Source of the DNA: Lenzites betulinus
Lineage: Eukaryota > Basidiomycota > Agaricomycetes > Polyporales > Polyporaceae
Direction of reading: 5' to 3'
Length of the DNA stretch: 64,000 nt
Assembly: GCA_022264855.1 (NCBI GenBank)
Contig: JABYQU010000040.1
Location: forward strand, 62,001 to 126,000
The notes beneath the pieces were generated by a model. That model was not told the origin of the DNA and did not search any database. It saw nothing but the letters and a program-made list of their open reading frames with translations. Below, in pieces: positions 36,133 to 48,111 of the stretch. The position numbers and the translations under genes are program-made. Numbering within the stretch: the stretch's first letter is position 1; each line of letters starts with the position of its first letter.

Positions 36133-38254
36133 AGTGTGTGGAATGGGCGTCGGGCGGGGTCGTTAGGGTGTGCGGAGGCGAAAGAAAACGGAAAGGACGT
36201 AGGCGGCAGGAACTTGAAGGGAGGCCGCGCAGAGGGGGAGGGAAAGGGGTGAGGAGGACGCGAGGCGGGCGGCATACTTTATGGATTCGGACAAGACTGA
36301 TGGCGATGAGGGGGTGAGACGTGCAGCCGGGCTGTGCGAGTGCGCAGGCGCCAGGCGTCGGGCGCAGCCGTGCAGAACCCAGTGCGCGCACCGCCGGCAC
36401 AGCGCCTGCCCCCTCGGTCCCTTGCCACAGCCCGTCCGCACAACAGCGCGCTATCTTCTCTGCCATATCATGGCGAACGCGGTATGTGGTCTGTACGGCG
36501 GTTTGCTGCACCGGCCGCGAAGGATCTCTCCGTATCCAACGCACCTCGACGTATTTTGTAATCCCCGGTGCGGAATTTCCAACACCCTCTCGCCCAACCT
36601 TCCTGACAGACCGACCCCCACGCTAAGCCAGAGCAGGCGGTGCGGCGTGTATGATCAGCCCATGCCCACGCGCGTGCTGTTCGCGGGGGGTCGGACTCGA
36701 GGCTGTTGCCCCCGCAGCCTAACTCTGACAACGCGAACCCGCGAGCGCTCCCGTTCCCCCGATGCCCGTGCACTATCCATTGCGTGCAGTGCGACGCGCC
36801 GCCACCCTCCATAATTATCGCTCGGGCTCGACATTTGCGCCCTCATCTTTGTTGGAGCTGCTCCAACCCGAGCATGCCCGTGGAGGACGTGACACGTCTA
36901 CTGCGCACAAGAGCCAGTCGCGGCCAGCGCCGGGCTCGCCAAACACATGCTGCCTCACTGCTCTCCGGCACGGTCGGGAGCATCAGCTCGCTAAGTACTC
37001 ACTTACGAGCTGGCTGCTTGTCCGAGTCGCGACGCTCGCTCTCGTCATGATCCACCTGCCTCCTGCATCCCAGCTTACGCCTCTCGCGAGTGACGCGAAT
37101 ACAGCACTCGAGTACTCACGACTCACCAGTCAGGTGCATTTTGGCGACACGCTGAAGTCGTCGTGCTCTTGGCCGCAGTTAACCGCCGACGATCGTGTAA
37201 ATGCACCGCATATACGCCGGCCGGGGAGGAAGGGCGTCTGCAGAGGGCGCTGCTGCGATCCTACTACGTCGATGCCTGGAGAGCCCGGACTGCGCGGGGT
37301 AATGGAATGGGCGCAGCAGACGGTGGCCGACGCGGTGGGCAACAGATGGTGAGAGTGTGGATGAAGAGGGTCCCGCGAACGGTTTTGTGCCCGTGGTCAC
37401 GATGTTCAGATGACGTTCGACGTCATGCATTCATAAACGTTGTCTGGTCATTATTGCAAAAATGCCAGCGCTCGGCATGTTTCCTCGCATGTTGTTCCAT
37501 CTCTTCCCAATATTGCGTGCGCAGGCTTGCGAGTACAAATACACTGACAGGTTGCAGTACAGCGAAGCATGGCAAAGTACGTCTTCCCAAGCCTATGTTC
37601 ACCATTTGCTGACGGCCGTTTACTCTTCACTGCTGTCTACAGGACATCCTAGGAGACCATGGACAAGGAAACTACTCTAGAATCTATGCAGACATCCACA
37701 CTAGCCGTGAGACGTATCCTTGGCCATTCGAGCTTCAAGCTCAAGTATGTCGTGCTTCCAGGACATGAAAGGTGCATGAAGGTGTTGCTTCACCAAGATC
37801 ACGTCACTACCACCGTATCGAACACAACGTCTCAGTGTCAAGGAAGTAGGACGCTTCACGTATATGCATGCGATAAGTAAGGCGAAACAAGCCCTCGTCT
37901 AGGCGCATATACGGGTGGCGATGCTGCTTCGATTGCGCCGGCAGTGGTCTCTGCGCCCTCGGAGAGTTGGTATGCGACCGCTTACCTCGGATAGATCTCC
38001 GCCAGAAGGACTTTCCGCTACTCTTCCTGATAGCTCCACCTCGCCTGAATAGCCATCCTGAGCGGAGAACATACTCGCAGTAATTAAGGTTACCCACCCT
38101 GTTCACTGGCGGGGCGTCTCGTTCTACCATCCCGACGGAGGCGCCCAAGCTCTACACCAACGTCATTCCTCAAGCACTCTACTCTACACTCTTTCGCCCC
38201 TATTTTTCGACGCTCTGTGTGTGCTGCGCGCCGCCACCGGCATTCCCATACGCC
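36133..38254. other. 2.1-kb intergenic region
   Basis: Holds the upstream regions of the divergent membrane-protein (-) and Kre9-like (+) genes. No ORF with family resemblance, no tRNA and no clear repeat found. Confidence 0.4.
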
Positions 38255-39224
38255 ATGAAGCTCGAGGTACTGTCGTCGCGGCTCGGGAAGTTCGCCATCA
38301 AGGCGATAGGCATCGGGTCTGCGCTCATGGCGGTCGTGCTGCTCTTCGCAATGGCCTGGGGCGGCTCGTACCCGTCCTACGACCCGAACCCGCCCGTCCT
38401 CATCCCGAGGCAGGGCGACGTGTGGCACGTCGGGGAGTTGCACACGGTGCAATGGTAGTTGTCATATTTACGGACGCAAGTGGCCGTCTTCGAAGCACTG
38501 ATGTTATCCTTGTGCAGGAACGTAGATGGCATTCCAACTACGAACTCGTCGGGCCAGCCGGTACTGGCCCTGCTCATTCTAGCGTATTGGACTCAGACCA
38601 GCGAGCCCGAACTGCTAAAAGGTGAGTGGGAATGAACATGCTACTGCTCAGTTCCATTGACACGAGACTTTCGCCGCAGATCAACCACTCACAGATTGGG
38701 TCCCAATAACTGACAAGATCGCGAACGTCATAGTTCCTACTGTACCCACTCGCAGTGACTATGCAATATTTCGTGAGTGCACGCCTGGGACGTCACAATG
38801 GCAAGCATACATGGCTGACCGGGGATGCGGCATAGTCAGGGCGCATGATGACAGGTCGAGCTGCAGCGGGACCATCACCATCTTCAACCCAGACGATCCT
38901 ACGGGATCGGGAGTCCCCCCGCGTTCTCTCGAAGTCACCACGGCTCCTCCGGTGTCCGTCACCGTGTCCCTGCCTCCACCAGCGTCTCTACCGCAGACCG
39001 TATCATCGAATGATACCTCCACCTCGGTACCGAGTCCGGAATCTTCCACCATGCCGACGCCGACGGCTACACCGACAACGACACCGACACCGACACCGAC
39101 ATTATCACCTAGGATGCCAAGGATACTTCCTCCTTCTACGTCAGGTGCCACTCGTTCGCAAACGCTCCAAACGTTTGGTGTTCTGCACATTGCCGCGGTC
39201 CTTTGGGTCGCCATACTATCTTAG
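38255..39224 (+). CDS. Intact Kre9/Knh1-like GPI-anchored surface protein
   Basis: Four exons joined by GT..AG introns (about 38,457-38,517; 38,622-38,679; 38,771-38,836). The start at 38,255 gives a basic N-terminus and a long hydrophobic signal (IGIGSALMAVVLLFAMAWGG). Then PNPPVLIPRQGDVWHVGELHTVQWNVDG, LALLILAYW and the second half VPITDKIANVIVPTVPTRSDYAIF, which together make the Kre9/Knh1-type beta-sandwich. A Thr/Pro-rich stalk with PTPTATPTTTPTPTP runs to a hydrophobic tail FGVLHIAAVLWVAILS, a GPI signal. Related yeast proteins act in beta-1,6-glucan assembly. This copy is a distant paralogue of the split gene at 23.6/32.0 kb. Confidence 0.82.
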
Positions 39225-39547
39225 TATATGGGCTCTCTCGAGACTCTCTTTCCGGTACTCCGCACTTTGACCCGGGTATGCTAAGGAGCGCGATATGGCG
39301 CGTAATATAGACGTTTGGACTCATGGCCCAGCATTCATTCCTCCATAGACCCATTATTCTCCAGCATCACCCACTGTTTCATAGCATACATTCGTAGACC
39401 CACTGACATGACACACCATCATTGCTTCCCGAGTCTCCCGTTCACAATTCGCCATGCCTCACAACCAAGAATAGTTCCGACACACATATAATTCACAGCC
39501 ACCAATATTTGGACACTCTCAGACAATTCCCGTGCCCGCTTCACGCT
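39225..39547. other. Convergent 3' region
   Basis: 323 bp between two convergent genes with nothing recognised. Confidence 0.45.
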
Positions 39548-40939
39548 TCAGAGGAGCACTACGATCTTCTCGCCGCTGACCCTCCCCTGCTCCAGGTACT
39601 CCAATGCGCCGGGGATCGCCGCAAGCCCATCGGAATCCCACAGCTTGACCGGGTTCGGCCTGAGTCGCCCCTGCTCGACCAAGTGCGGTATGATAGACAC
39701 AAACGCCGCCATCTGCGCTCTGTCTTCAGGCGACACGGGAAAATGCGCGCCGGGCTTGTCGAAGGCATCTCCAAGGCCGGTGCACACCAGCGTGACTGTT
39801 CCAGTGAGTAGTTAGCTCAGTAGAAGTAGTCAAGATTCAGGTTGAACAAGTCAGGGCTTACAGGACAGGTCCACGTCCTCGCGCACCCGGGTCTTGTTCG
39901 CCCACAGCAAGGTGATCACCTTTCCCCCGGCCGGCCCAAGCACACGCTGCGAGAGCTCCTGCGTCTCCGGGAAGCCGATTGCATCCAGGCCAAAGCAGAT
40001 GGAGTCCCCCGTGACGCCCTTGATCTTGTCAACAACCGCGGGGTCGTGATAGTCAAACATGGCCGTGGCTCCCAGGTCATTGAGGAGGCCAAAGTTGTGC
40101 GGAGATGCCGTGGTGACGACTTTGTAGCCCGAAGCGCGGGCGAGCTGGATGGCGTATTGCCCGCACGAGGCTACAAACATTAGATAGTGAGCTCCACCGT
40201 CCGTCAGAGGTGAGGGCGAGTTGTCGCTCACAGCTACCGCCGTAGACGAAGACCCATTCCTCCCGCTCAACGGCGTCGTCCGTAGGCTCCGCAAGCTCCA
40301 GTCTGCCCTTATGATAAAACGCCTGCGCGATCGTGTACGTCCTGCCCCCACGTCGTCAGCCCGCTGATCCTGTCTCCACCAAAGTCAATCCAGCAGCAAG
40401 ACGCGCTTACCCAATGCTCATCGTCGCCGCCTCCTCAAACGAGAGACTCGTCGGGATCGGCCACACGAGGTCCGCAGGGCTCCGCGTGTACTCGGCGAAC
40501 GCGCCCGAGTCCGCACTGTTCCCCCCGTGCACGAAGGCGGCGACGCGGTCGCCGACCTTGCGCGTCGTGACGTTCTTGCCGACTTGCACTATCACGCCTG
40601 CGAGGTCACACCCGAGGACCGTTCCGGGGGTGGGCGTGAATTCCAGGGCTGTGCATATGGGTGCGTTCGTTAGTATAGCGTCACTGTGCTACTGAGGCTG
40701 ACTTGTGTGAAGCAGGTACCTCTGAGATCTGGCGGGCATAGTGCCACCGCGACGTTCCTGATAAGGACATCGTCGTCGCCTACGACAGGGACGGGGTAAT
40801 CTTGAACTGTGGCTGATTTATACTGCGAAGCACCCTCAGGCATTAAACTGCGCGACTCGGTCATAAGATCAAGAAGGGGACATACGGACCGCACCACAAG
40901 GGCTTTCATGAGCTGGGGAGTGGGAGTGGAGTCGGACAT
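39548..40939 (-). CDS. Medium-chain dehydrogenase/reductase (zinc-independent, ToxD-like)
   Basis: NADPH-dependent quinone/enoyl reductase-type oxidoreductase. The first ATG (40,939) gives MSDSTPTPQLMKALVV. The catalytic domain carries DYPVPVVGDDDVLIRN, GTVLGCDLAGVIVQVG, KVGDRVAAFVHG and AFAEYTRSPADLVWPIP. The Rossmann part has VFVYGGS and SCGQYAIQLARASGYKVV, TASPHNFGLL, then FDYHDPAVV. It ends LEYLEQGRVSGEKIVVLL. Seven or so exons with short introns. No Cys/His set for structural zinc is seen. It lies 750 bp from a close paralogue in the same direction. The substrate is unknown. Confidence 0.87.
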
Positions 40940-41687
40940 TGTAAGCTTGGACAACTTCGAAGGGGCTGTTGGTGCCGATTGGCTTGCCTGTTGAACGCAA
41001 CAACCATTGGGTATAGTATATGCATAGGACTGTGCACGGGTTATTGTTCAAAGTGAGTCACATCGTCCATAGTCCCCAATGTCCGTTGGGGCTGCCAATG
41101 ACACTCGGCGGCCAACCGTTTGAGGATGTGCACACCCACGGCAACAACACAGTGGCCCAATCTGCGCGCGCGATAATTCGCTGGGGCGTGCAATAGGGCG
41201 TCTGCGTGCTCCGGGTCGCCACGACGGGTGACAGGTCCATAGCAATGAAGTGCACGGATCCGCGAGCGAGCGGAGGTGCCGCAGGTCCAGAAGGCCTGCG
41301 CAGAGCTATCATCGGTCAGCGGAGGTGGGTAGCGCACGGCTACAGAGGACGCACGGGACGAGCTGACACCATCGAGGAGCGTGCTATCACGTTGGGGATA
41401 TCCGCCTATTCAGTCTTTGAGAAATCTGGGATCCCCCTTCAGGAGGGCGTGGTCACACCTACTGCTACGCGCGACATGGAGGGGACGTCCAGGGCGCAAG
41501 TAAACCCGGACAACGCGCAGCATGCGCCGTGTCCACCCTTTGGGCGTTATGCACGAGTCCGTGCATAGATGGATAATTCAACTTCAGGTTGGGGATCAAC
41601 AACTTGGTTGGGGCCGCATTATCACTGAGCATACACAACGACTAGTCCTCTCGACTCATCAAACATGACCATCACTTCCACGCTCAC
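40940..41687. other. Intergenic region between tandem oxidoreductase genes
   Basis: 748 bp. Promoter of the left gene and 3' UTR of the right gene are expected; no other feature found. Confidence 0.4.
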
Positions 41688-43068
41688 TCAGAGCAGCACC
41701 ACGATCTTCTCCCCACTGACCTTGCCCTCCTCGAGGTCCTTCAGCCCCCGCGGGATCGCGGCCAGACCACGCTCCTCTACGAGCCGCACCGGATTAGGTC
41801 GCAGCTGCCCCGCCTGGACGAGTGCAGGTATCGTCGCCACGAAAGCGGCCATCTGCGCCGTGTCCTCAGGAGATACGGAGAAGTGCATTCCAGGCATGTC
41901 GAAAGCGCGCCCGAGGCCCGTGTACACCAGTGTAACTATACATGAGTCGGTCAGCATTGCCAGTCCTCCCCATCCAGCTACTCGAGGCTACGTTGGGGGA
42001 AGAGAGGCAACTCATAAGAAACCTCGAAATCTTCGCGTACCCGCGTCTTGTTCGCCCATAACAGAGTTATCAGCTTCCCGCCCGCGCGTCCGAACACGCG
42101 CTGCGAAAGCTCCTGTGTCTCAGGGAGGCCAATGGCGTCGATGCCATAGCGGATGGAGTCCTCCGTGGCGGCTTTGACCTTCTCCACAACTGCGGGGTCG
42201 TGGTAGTCGCAAACAACCGCGGCGCCGAGGGACCGCAAGAGGGCGAAGTTGCGTGGGGATGCGGTGGTGATGACTCTGAAGACGGATGCGCGGGCGAGCT
42301 GGATGGCGTACTGGCCGCATGAGGCTTGAGACAAGGTATCAGCGTTCAGGTAAGACGAGTAGTACAGTAGTGTAAGAGGGTAAGCTCACAGCTTCCGCCG
42401 TAGACGAAGAGCCACTCGTCGCGCTCGAGGATATCGTTACTGGGCAGCGGGAGCTCGAGTCTGCCTGTATAGTACAGGGCCTGCGCGCAAGTGCACAACC
42501 TGTACCATTGTCAGAACGTCATACCACCTCAACACGACGTAGGAGGGTCCAATATGCTCACTCAATGCTCATAGTTGCTGCCTCCGCATAAGACAACGCG
42601 TTGGGAATCACCCACACGAGGTCCGCAGGACTCTTCACGTACTCGGCGAAGGCGCCACGCTCCGCCGAGCGGTCCCCGCGCACGAATCCTGCAACGCGCT
42701 CTCCCACCTTCCGCGCGGTCACATCTTTACCGACTTGCACGATCTCGCCCGCCCAGTCGCTGCCCAGGATGCCTCCAGGGGTGGGGTCGAACTCGATCGC
42801 TATGGCACGACCGCGGTGTCAAACTATGCTATGATGACATGAGCATGAACTATACCTCTCAAGTCAGGCGGTCCTAGGGCAGCAGCGAATGTCCTGACGA
42901 GGACGTCATTACTGTCGATGGCAGGCATCGGATGATCCTGGACCGTAACCTTGTACTAATTCCTAAATGCCCCGTTATCAGTGTTTCGTCAGAGAGTTCA
43001 GAGGATATATCACTCACGGACTGGACGATGAGCGCCTTCATGTTCACAGCATCGGTAGGAGTAGACAT
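41688..43068 (-). CDS. Medium-chain dehydrogenase/reductase, tandem paralogue
   Basis: Same exon layout as the gene at 39,548. It starts MSTPTDAVNMKALIVQSV at 43,068. Shared blocks: GGILGSDWAGEIVQVGKDV, KVGERVAGFVRG, AFAEYVKSPADLVWVIP, SCGQYAIQLARASVFRVI, CDYHDPAVVEKVK, AIGLPETQELSQRVFG, LLWANKTRVRED and the identical ending SGEKIVVLL. By eye more than half of aligned residues match. The pair arose by tandem duplication; both reading frames appear intact, so both are probably used, perhaps on different substrates. Confidence 0.87.
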
Positions 43069-43190
43069 CTCGTACGGAGTCGAAGTACGAGCCTAAGTTC
43101 TAGGGGGTCTGTCCATCGCATGGGACGGCCGTATAAATGCGCACGGACTCGCTGCGCACGAAAGGTTTGGGGATAGGGCCACTCAGCACG

Positions 43191-43640
43191 TCAATCATCA
43201 CCGCCTACTGGGCAACGTTTGAGACGACCGAATGTGTCATTCGGAAATCCGCCGATACAGCCTCCCATAGTTGAGCACTCAACGGTAATGAACGTTGATC
43301 CATAAAGAGAAACCTGGGGGGCATAAGCTCCCGTGAACTGAGTTACGGCGACCGGGAGGTTGGTGGTGCTGCAGACAACTTTGACGTTGTGTGCGCCCTT
43401 GTTGTACAAACAGCAGCTGCGACCCAGCGCATTGATTCTGGAACAGGGACAGTTCGTTCCATACACGCGAATGTAACGAGGCTCGACCTGCAGAAGCCCC
43501 GTCATCAGTTTCAATACTAGCTGAACGAACGCAGCTTATAGTGACGCCTACTCACCGCATCGTACAACAGCATTGCTTGTTTGAGCTGCATAGGCCAGGT
43601 CCCCGGTATATGGGAATGGTAGTAGTCTATAATTTGAACA
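43191..43640 (-). CDS. Hypothetical two-exon gene or 3' gene fragment
   Basis: Exon 2 (about 43,191-43,492) is joined to an upstream exon by a 64-nt intron with GTGAGT donor and TTCTGCAG acceptor. The joined product reads through MQLKQAMLLYDA into VEPRYIRVYGTNCPC and a Cys-rich part with GRSCCLYNKGAHNVKVVC. An ATG at about 43,594 would give roughly 115 residues; further open sequence continues upstream to about 43,660, where the segmental duplication begins. It may be a gene whose 5' end was cut by that event. No family recognised. Confidence 0.35.
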
Positions 43641-43660
43641 TAGCGGCAATTGATACGCGT

Positions 43661-44978
43661 ACGCAGGGTGCAAGTCGACCCTGTCGGGGGATTTGCCAGT
43701 GAACTGCCCAGCGGTGTCGCATCACGAGTCGCCTGCTTGTTGTCAGTGCTCTCCTCCGCGGAGAATACTTGTGTTAGGCTGGTTCGCGTGCATGATAACG
43801 TCGAGGTTCGCCTCCGTCCTGATCTTCCGCACATAGATGATTTGCTCCAGCGCCGAATAGAAGTGATTTGCAGCGGGGGTGCGCCCGTGGGCATGATTGG
43901 TGACAACACGCTGCAAATCACCTATAATGGGTTTTCCGAGAGCGTGGTGCCATGCCACTTCCCGTGTTGATTTATGGGCTAGCGGAAGGTCGCGATACGG
44001 AGACTATGCACGCCTCGGAATCATAGATGTGGTCACAGAAGATTGCTGATATCGAGCGTTTGTCGCTGCTAATCACAAGGACGTCAGATATTCAGAGAGC
44101 ATGTCGCGACTGCCTAGTCGGTCCACGTGCATTTCTTCTTCCGCTTAGACCAGCTGTGACCTGCAAAAGCCCCGTCCGAGTCAGTGTTGATACTACCAGC
44201 TGCCACTAGTGAACGGATTCGAATCGTGATGTACACACCGTAGTATCATCCATTACGAGTCATCGCCCATTCTAAGCGCGTGTCCACGCACATGGGACGG
44301 TCATCTGTGTAGCCGGATCTGACATACAGGGTGTAAACCGACCCAAGTGTATGCAGTGTGCATCGTGCGTATACTGTGCTGGTATCGCCGACAGTCATCA
44401 GCAAAAGCGCGAGTGTACTGTACGGTACAGTACATACCGTGACTGGTGTGCACGACGTCCCAGTCTATTCACCGGAACGCCACATCCGAGGGCGTTAGGT
44501 GCAACGCTTCGTGAACGTGTCACATAAGAATATGTGCAGGGCGGCCTTAATGGAGAGGGGCGCAGGTTAAGAACGTTAATAACGATGACGTGCGGGAGGA
44601 AGCTGTGTAGTTCGCAGAAGCGCCCGTATGAGGCTTGTTTGTTGCATCAACTTGTAAAGCAACGGTAAGCTTACTCAGAGCTTCGATTGAGTATTGAAAG
44701 CTTGGGGCGTAAATAATCCTCTCAAGTGGTTCAGAAATCTCTGTCTGGCTAGAAAGATAATAGATACTAGCTTCCTTTGTTCTAACACGAGTTTCCAGCC
44801 AATCTGTGGATCACACTGTTCGGAGGAAAGTATACGGGCACACATGATACATCACATTTCAGCAGCCGAAAATATGGAAGCAACAGTCATAGCTCGAGAG
44901 CCCATCCTCCTAGTGTCTTCCTACAGCGCAAGGCTTCAACACTCGTGATTCGCGAATCCTTCAGCGTGCGTCCACTCC
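43661..44978. other. Region downstream of hydrophobin 1
   Basis: 1.3 kb within duplication copy A. It holds no intact gene; a short palindrome-like GTACTGTACGGTACAGTAC lies near 44,413. Confidence 0.5.
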
Positions 44979-45487
44979 TTAGCTGAGGATGACCGGGACA
45001 CAACCGATGGAGATCATGCCGCCCTAGAAGAACGGCGGGGTGAGAAAGCGAGGCGTATGCGGGTTTATAAGCAAGACTTACGACGTTGTTGTTCTCGCAG
45101 CACACGAAGTTTTCGTTGCAAGAGGCTCCGCCGGCACCGATGACGGTGATGGGCGTGCAGTTCAAGCCCAGGAGCACGTCATCGCCCTGCACGGCAACGC
45201 CGAGGAGGCCCAGGAGAGCACTACCGGCGTCGGAGCTGGCCTGAGGGGAAAGGAAAGTCAGAGACATATCCACACTACTGCAACAGCAAACTGCGTACAC
45301 TCTCGATCGTTTTGCAGCACTGGATATCGCCGGCGGAGCAGCTGTTGCTAATGGGGGAGGCAGAGGGTGTCGCGGTGACGGTCACCGTGGTGGTGGGCGG
45401 GGGGTTGTTCAAGCGTTTCGCGGAGGTGACGATTGCAAAGATTGCGAGGGAAGCAACCGTAGCAAGGGTGGGCAGGCGGGCGAACAT
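44979..45487 (-). CDS. Class I hydrophobin 1
   Basis: Small secreted amphipathic protein that self-assembles at air/water surfaces of hyphae and spores. Exons 45,299-45,487, 45,082-45,240 and 44,979-45,023 code for 130 residues. A signal peptide ([23 protein letters not shown]) is followed by a Pro/Thr-rich link (PPPTTTVTVT) and the eight-Cys pattern: C-x6-CC in CSAGDIQCC, then C in LNCTPITVIG, C-x5-CC in CNENFVCC, and C in SIGCVPV. Intron sites match those of the other four hydrophobins in the window. It is inside duplication copy A and is the close sister of the gene at 51,228, though it has acquired extra residues at the end (VILS). Confidence 0.95.
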
Positions 45488-47030
45488 GTCTGTGAGATGT
45501 GCGAAGAGAGCGGGGGAGAGCGTTGTAAGAGCTTGGAGTGGTAGCGGGAGAGTGGGCCTGCTTGCTGGAGAGCACAGGGTGCGCGACCGGCCGTCTTATA
45601 CGTGCGTGCGGGCGGCGATGCGGGCAGTGTGTGTCGGGCTGCTCGAGATTTCCTTCACGAGGTCGGGGGTGTGATGCGTTGACGATGGCATGGGGCATCT
45701 TTGGGGAAGCCGGAGAAATCTAAGGGACCGATGGACGTGCGCACGGAGGGCGCCAGGGTGCGAGTGTGCCGTAAACCCATCTACGATGGCTGTAGAGGTG
45801 CAGCAGATTCATCAGGCGGATAGGTACCCGCCTGTCCGCGCGAACGTGCCCATCCTGTAGGACAGAACGAGAACAGAAGAGCAGCGCAGGGCGGTACCGC
45901 GCGCTGACATCACAACTTCTCCTTCGTCCGGGCCCAATACAGCTGCACAGTGCACGCTCGAGAGCCGCGCAACCTCCGTCTGTGCCTGTAGTCGATGCAG
46001 CACGCGGGGGCCTGACGCTGCTGCTGCCAAGTTGCGTTGTATGACGGCCTCTCAATCTCGCAGCGCGTGCGGACGTCATCTCCTGCTACACAACGCGCAC
46101 AACACGGACACTGCGCTGATGCATTTCAGATCAGAGCGGGATCTATTGCGACGCGGGCGACATACCTGTGTTCCTGGCACTCGTTCTCCACCGGCCACTG
46201 CGGCAGCCCGTAGAGAAAGACTTCGCGAGTCCAGATGGGGCGGCCCTCGCCTGTCATGCGACCCCGAGCGACTGCATCAGCCACGGACGATATACTGAAC
46301 TAACTTCTTCTGTTTGCCGTCTGTGAAACGTTGTGCGCAGTGGAGAGAGGTCGTCACCGTCGTCGATACTCGAGGCCGGAATGGGCCAGGCTGAGGATCG
46401 TCGCGGAGCTCGTCTTCGGTGAACCACGCCGCCACAGGCGCCCAATTTATTTGCCACGCCCGTCCTGCCGGTGCGCTCTCTCCTTGCCCAACACATGCTG
46501 GCCATCTGCGCGTGCTGCAACCATCTGCCCACGTTCTCATCGCAGCAGCTTGCCTGATCCCGTGTCGACTCTCTTTTCCCGAGCAAGCCGTTAATGCCCA
46601 TCGCGGAGGCATATTCAATCCCTGCGCACCGCCCGTAAAAATGAATGCAATGTCCCTTCCGTCTGGTGATGTCTTTGCCAGATTGCGCACGTCCGCTCAC
46701 CCTCCATCAGCCACCCACGGCCGCACTGCGCTAGGAACGAGTGCTAGCACAACGTACGGGTGCTGTTGCAACACGAGGCCTCGGGATAGCACCCATATTC
46801 TTACAATAGCACCAGCGGTCTCTCCAGCCTTCTGAAAGAAAAACATCCCCAGCTCCCGACAAGGCAGCAGGACTGCCGGACCCCACGTCAGGTGCCTCCT
46901 CTGGGGTAGTGCCATCCTCTGGCATGCGAGACAACAAGCTTGATACCTTGGGATCCTGAGTAGGTGCCAGACATGGCGAAGGCGTAGATGGCTTTAAATT
47001 GACCCGCGCCTTCTTGGCCTAGTGCCCCTA
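45488..47030. other. Hydrophobin 1 upstream region
   Basis: 1.5 kb. The first 1.3 kb is conserved in copy B. It includes a TATAAG-type box, a conserved block around 46,011-46,085, and GGCGCCCAATTTATTTGCC at about 46,437-46,455, which is identical in copy B. No ORF is preserved between the copies, so the conservation is recent descent or regulatory, not coding. Confidence 0.5.
45593..45600 (-). promoter_or_regulatory. TATA-like box of hydrophobin 1
   Basis: TATAAGAC on the minus strand, about 105 bp before the ATG. The same element stands at the same distance upstream of hydrophobin 2. Confidence 0.6.
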
Positions 47031-47730
47031 CTACTTGACGGGGGACCTCTCACGTTTCTCTCCAGTCGCGGGTGCGCTCGAGGGATCGGCACCCCCGTCC
47101 TCCTTGCCCTCGATATCGACATGAGCTATGTCTTTTGGCTCGTCCTCAGAAGAACGTACGACCATGAGGGCGCCAGGTGTCCCCGCCACACGTCGGAGGG
47201 CATCAATGCGGCGCACACAGCTGCCGCATACCAGCGCGTCGTAGCCGTCCGCACAAATGAGCGGCGGGGGCAGCCCGGAAGACGACACGTCCGACGCGCC
47301 GTCGTCCGCCTCGGGCTCCGCGGCAGAGTCTGGGGCAGGCGTAGAGCAGGTTCCCTCGACAACAGGCGCTCGCGCAGGCTCAGACGCGATTCATGGAACC
47401 AGTGCTGCAGAGGGAGCCCGTGAAGGTGAGCGTGGATATCGCTGGCACAGGAAACGGACGAGCACTCCTCACAGAAACGATCTTGGATCATCGCAGTCGC
47501 AGCGGAAGTTGCGCTTCGGAGAAAGCTCGAGTTTCTCTTGGTCTGTACGACTTGCAATAGAGCAGGTCCACGCGGCGAAGATGAGGGCGACGCGCGAGTG
47601 TAAGTGAGACAGAGGTAAACGGCCTGGCGGATGTGTCCGAGCACTGTGAGAACTGGTGCAAGGGCAGCCTCTCGGTAGAGAAGCGTACTTGCAGAGCCGT
47701 CCGTCGTTGTCGATAATCCCGAGGCCTGAG
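47031..47730 (-). pseudogene. Decayed UBR7 / Mlo2-type E3 ligase fragment
   Basis: Pieces of a UBR-box plus PHD-finger protein appear in order but in three different frames. First, LGHIRQAVYLCL (near 47,660). Then the UBR-box remnant DQEKLELSPKRNFRCDC (about 47,490-47,545), which keeps the signature PKRNFRCDC. Then WFHESRLSLRERLLSREPA (about 47,350-47,410), where the family has Cys after HES. Finally an open tail with LICADGYDALVCGSC and TPGALMVVR ending ERSPVK at 47,031. At least two frameshifts, loss of zinc-binding Cys and an internal deletion mean it cannot make a working protein unless many introns are assumed. Confidence 0.7.
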
Positions 47731-48111
47731 GCCTGATCAAGGAGGCGGAAGGCAGGGAATCGACGCGTCTCTTTCTCTCTCCGGACCATGATGTGACCCC
47801 CGTAATCCTTTCGCGCGCACTTCGCCGCCGTTCTCGGCGCACTCGTCGTTCCGCGTCCTGACTAGGACTCCTCGTGCACTCACACATCAAGCCATAAATT
47901 CCCCACAGCCAGGGCTTTTTATTGGCGTCGAATAAGGCGGCAAACAGTTAGAGAGAACACTGTAGCGGAACGGCACAACGCTCGTCTCATGCGATAGCAG
48001 CTGCTCAGTACTCAGTACTCAGTACGCGCTACCCTCAACTTTGGGTGTGTCGCAAGAGAGCTAGCTGACATTCGTCTCTCTTAGCTCCCCATAGAGACAC
48101 TCTGAACACCA
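47731..48111. other. Short intergenic stretch with a 7-bp triplicate
   Basis: 380 bp without a gene. CTCAGTA is repeated three times in tandem at 48,004-48,024. Confidence 0.5.

Larger units (their letters stand above)
43640..46780. repeat. Segmental duplication, copy A (with hydrophobin 1)
   Basis: Aligns in the same orientation with 50,150-53,010, with the hydrophobin gene at the same place in each. Shared anchors: GTCGCATC..CGCCTGC near 43,720, CCAGTCTATTCACCGGAACG near 44,461, AGGTTAAGAACGTTAA near 44,564, the hydrophobin, GCCTGACGCTGCTGCT near 46,011 and AGGAACGAGTGCTAGCAC near 46,733. Non-coding identity is still high by eye (roughly 75-85% in the better blocks), with indels. Confidence 0.85.

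Noticed and set aside
46254..46700. Open frame present in duplication copy A
   Set aside because: The frame is not kept in the equivalent part of copy B, so it is not under coding constraint.
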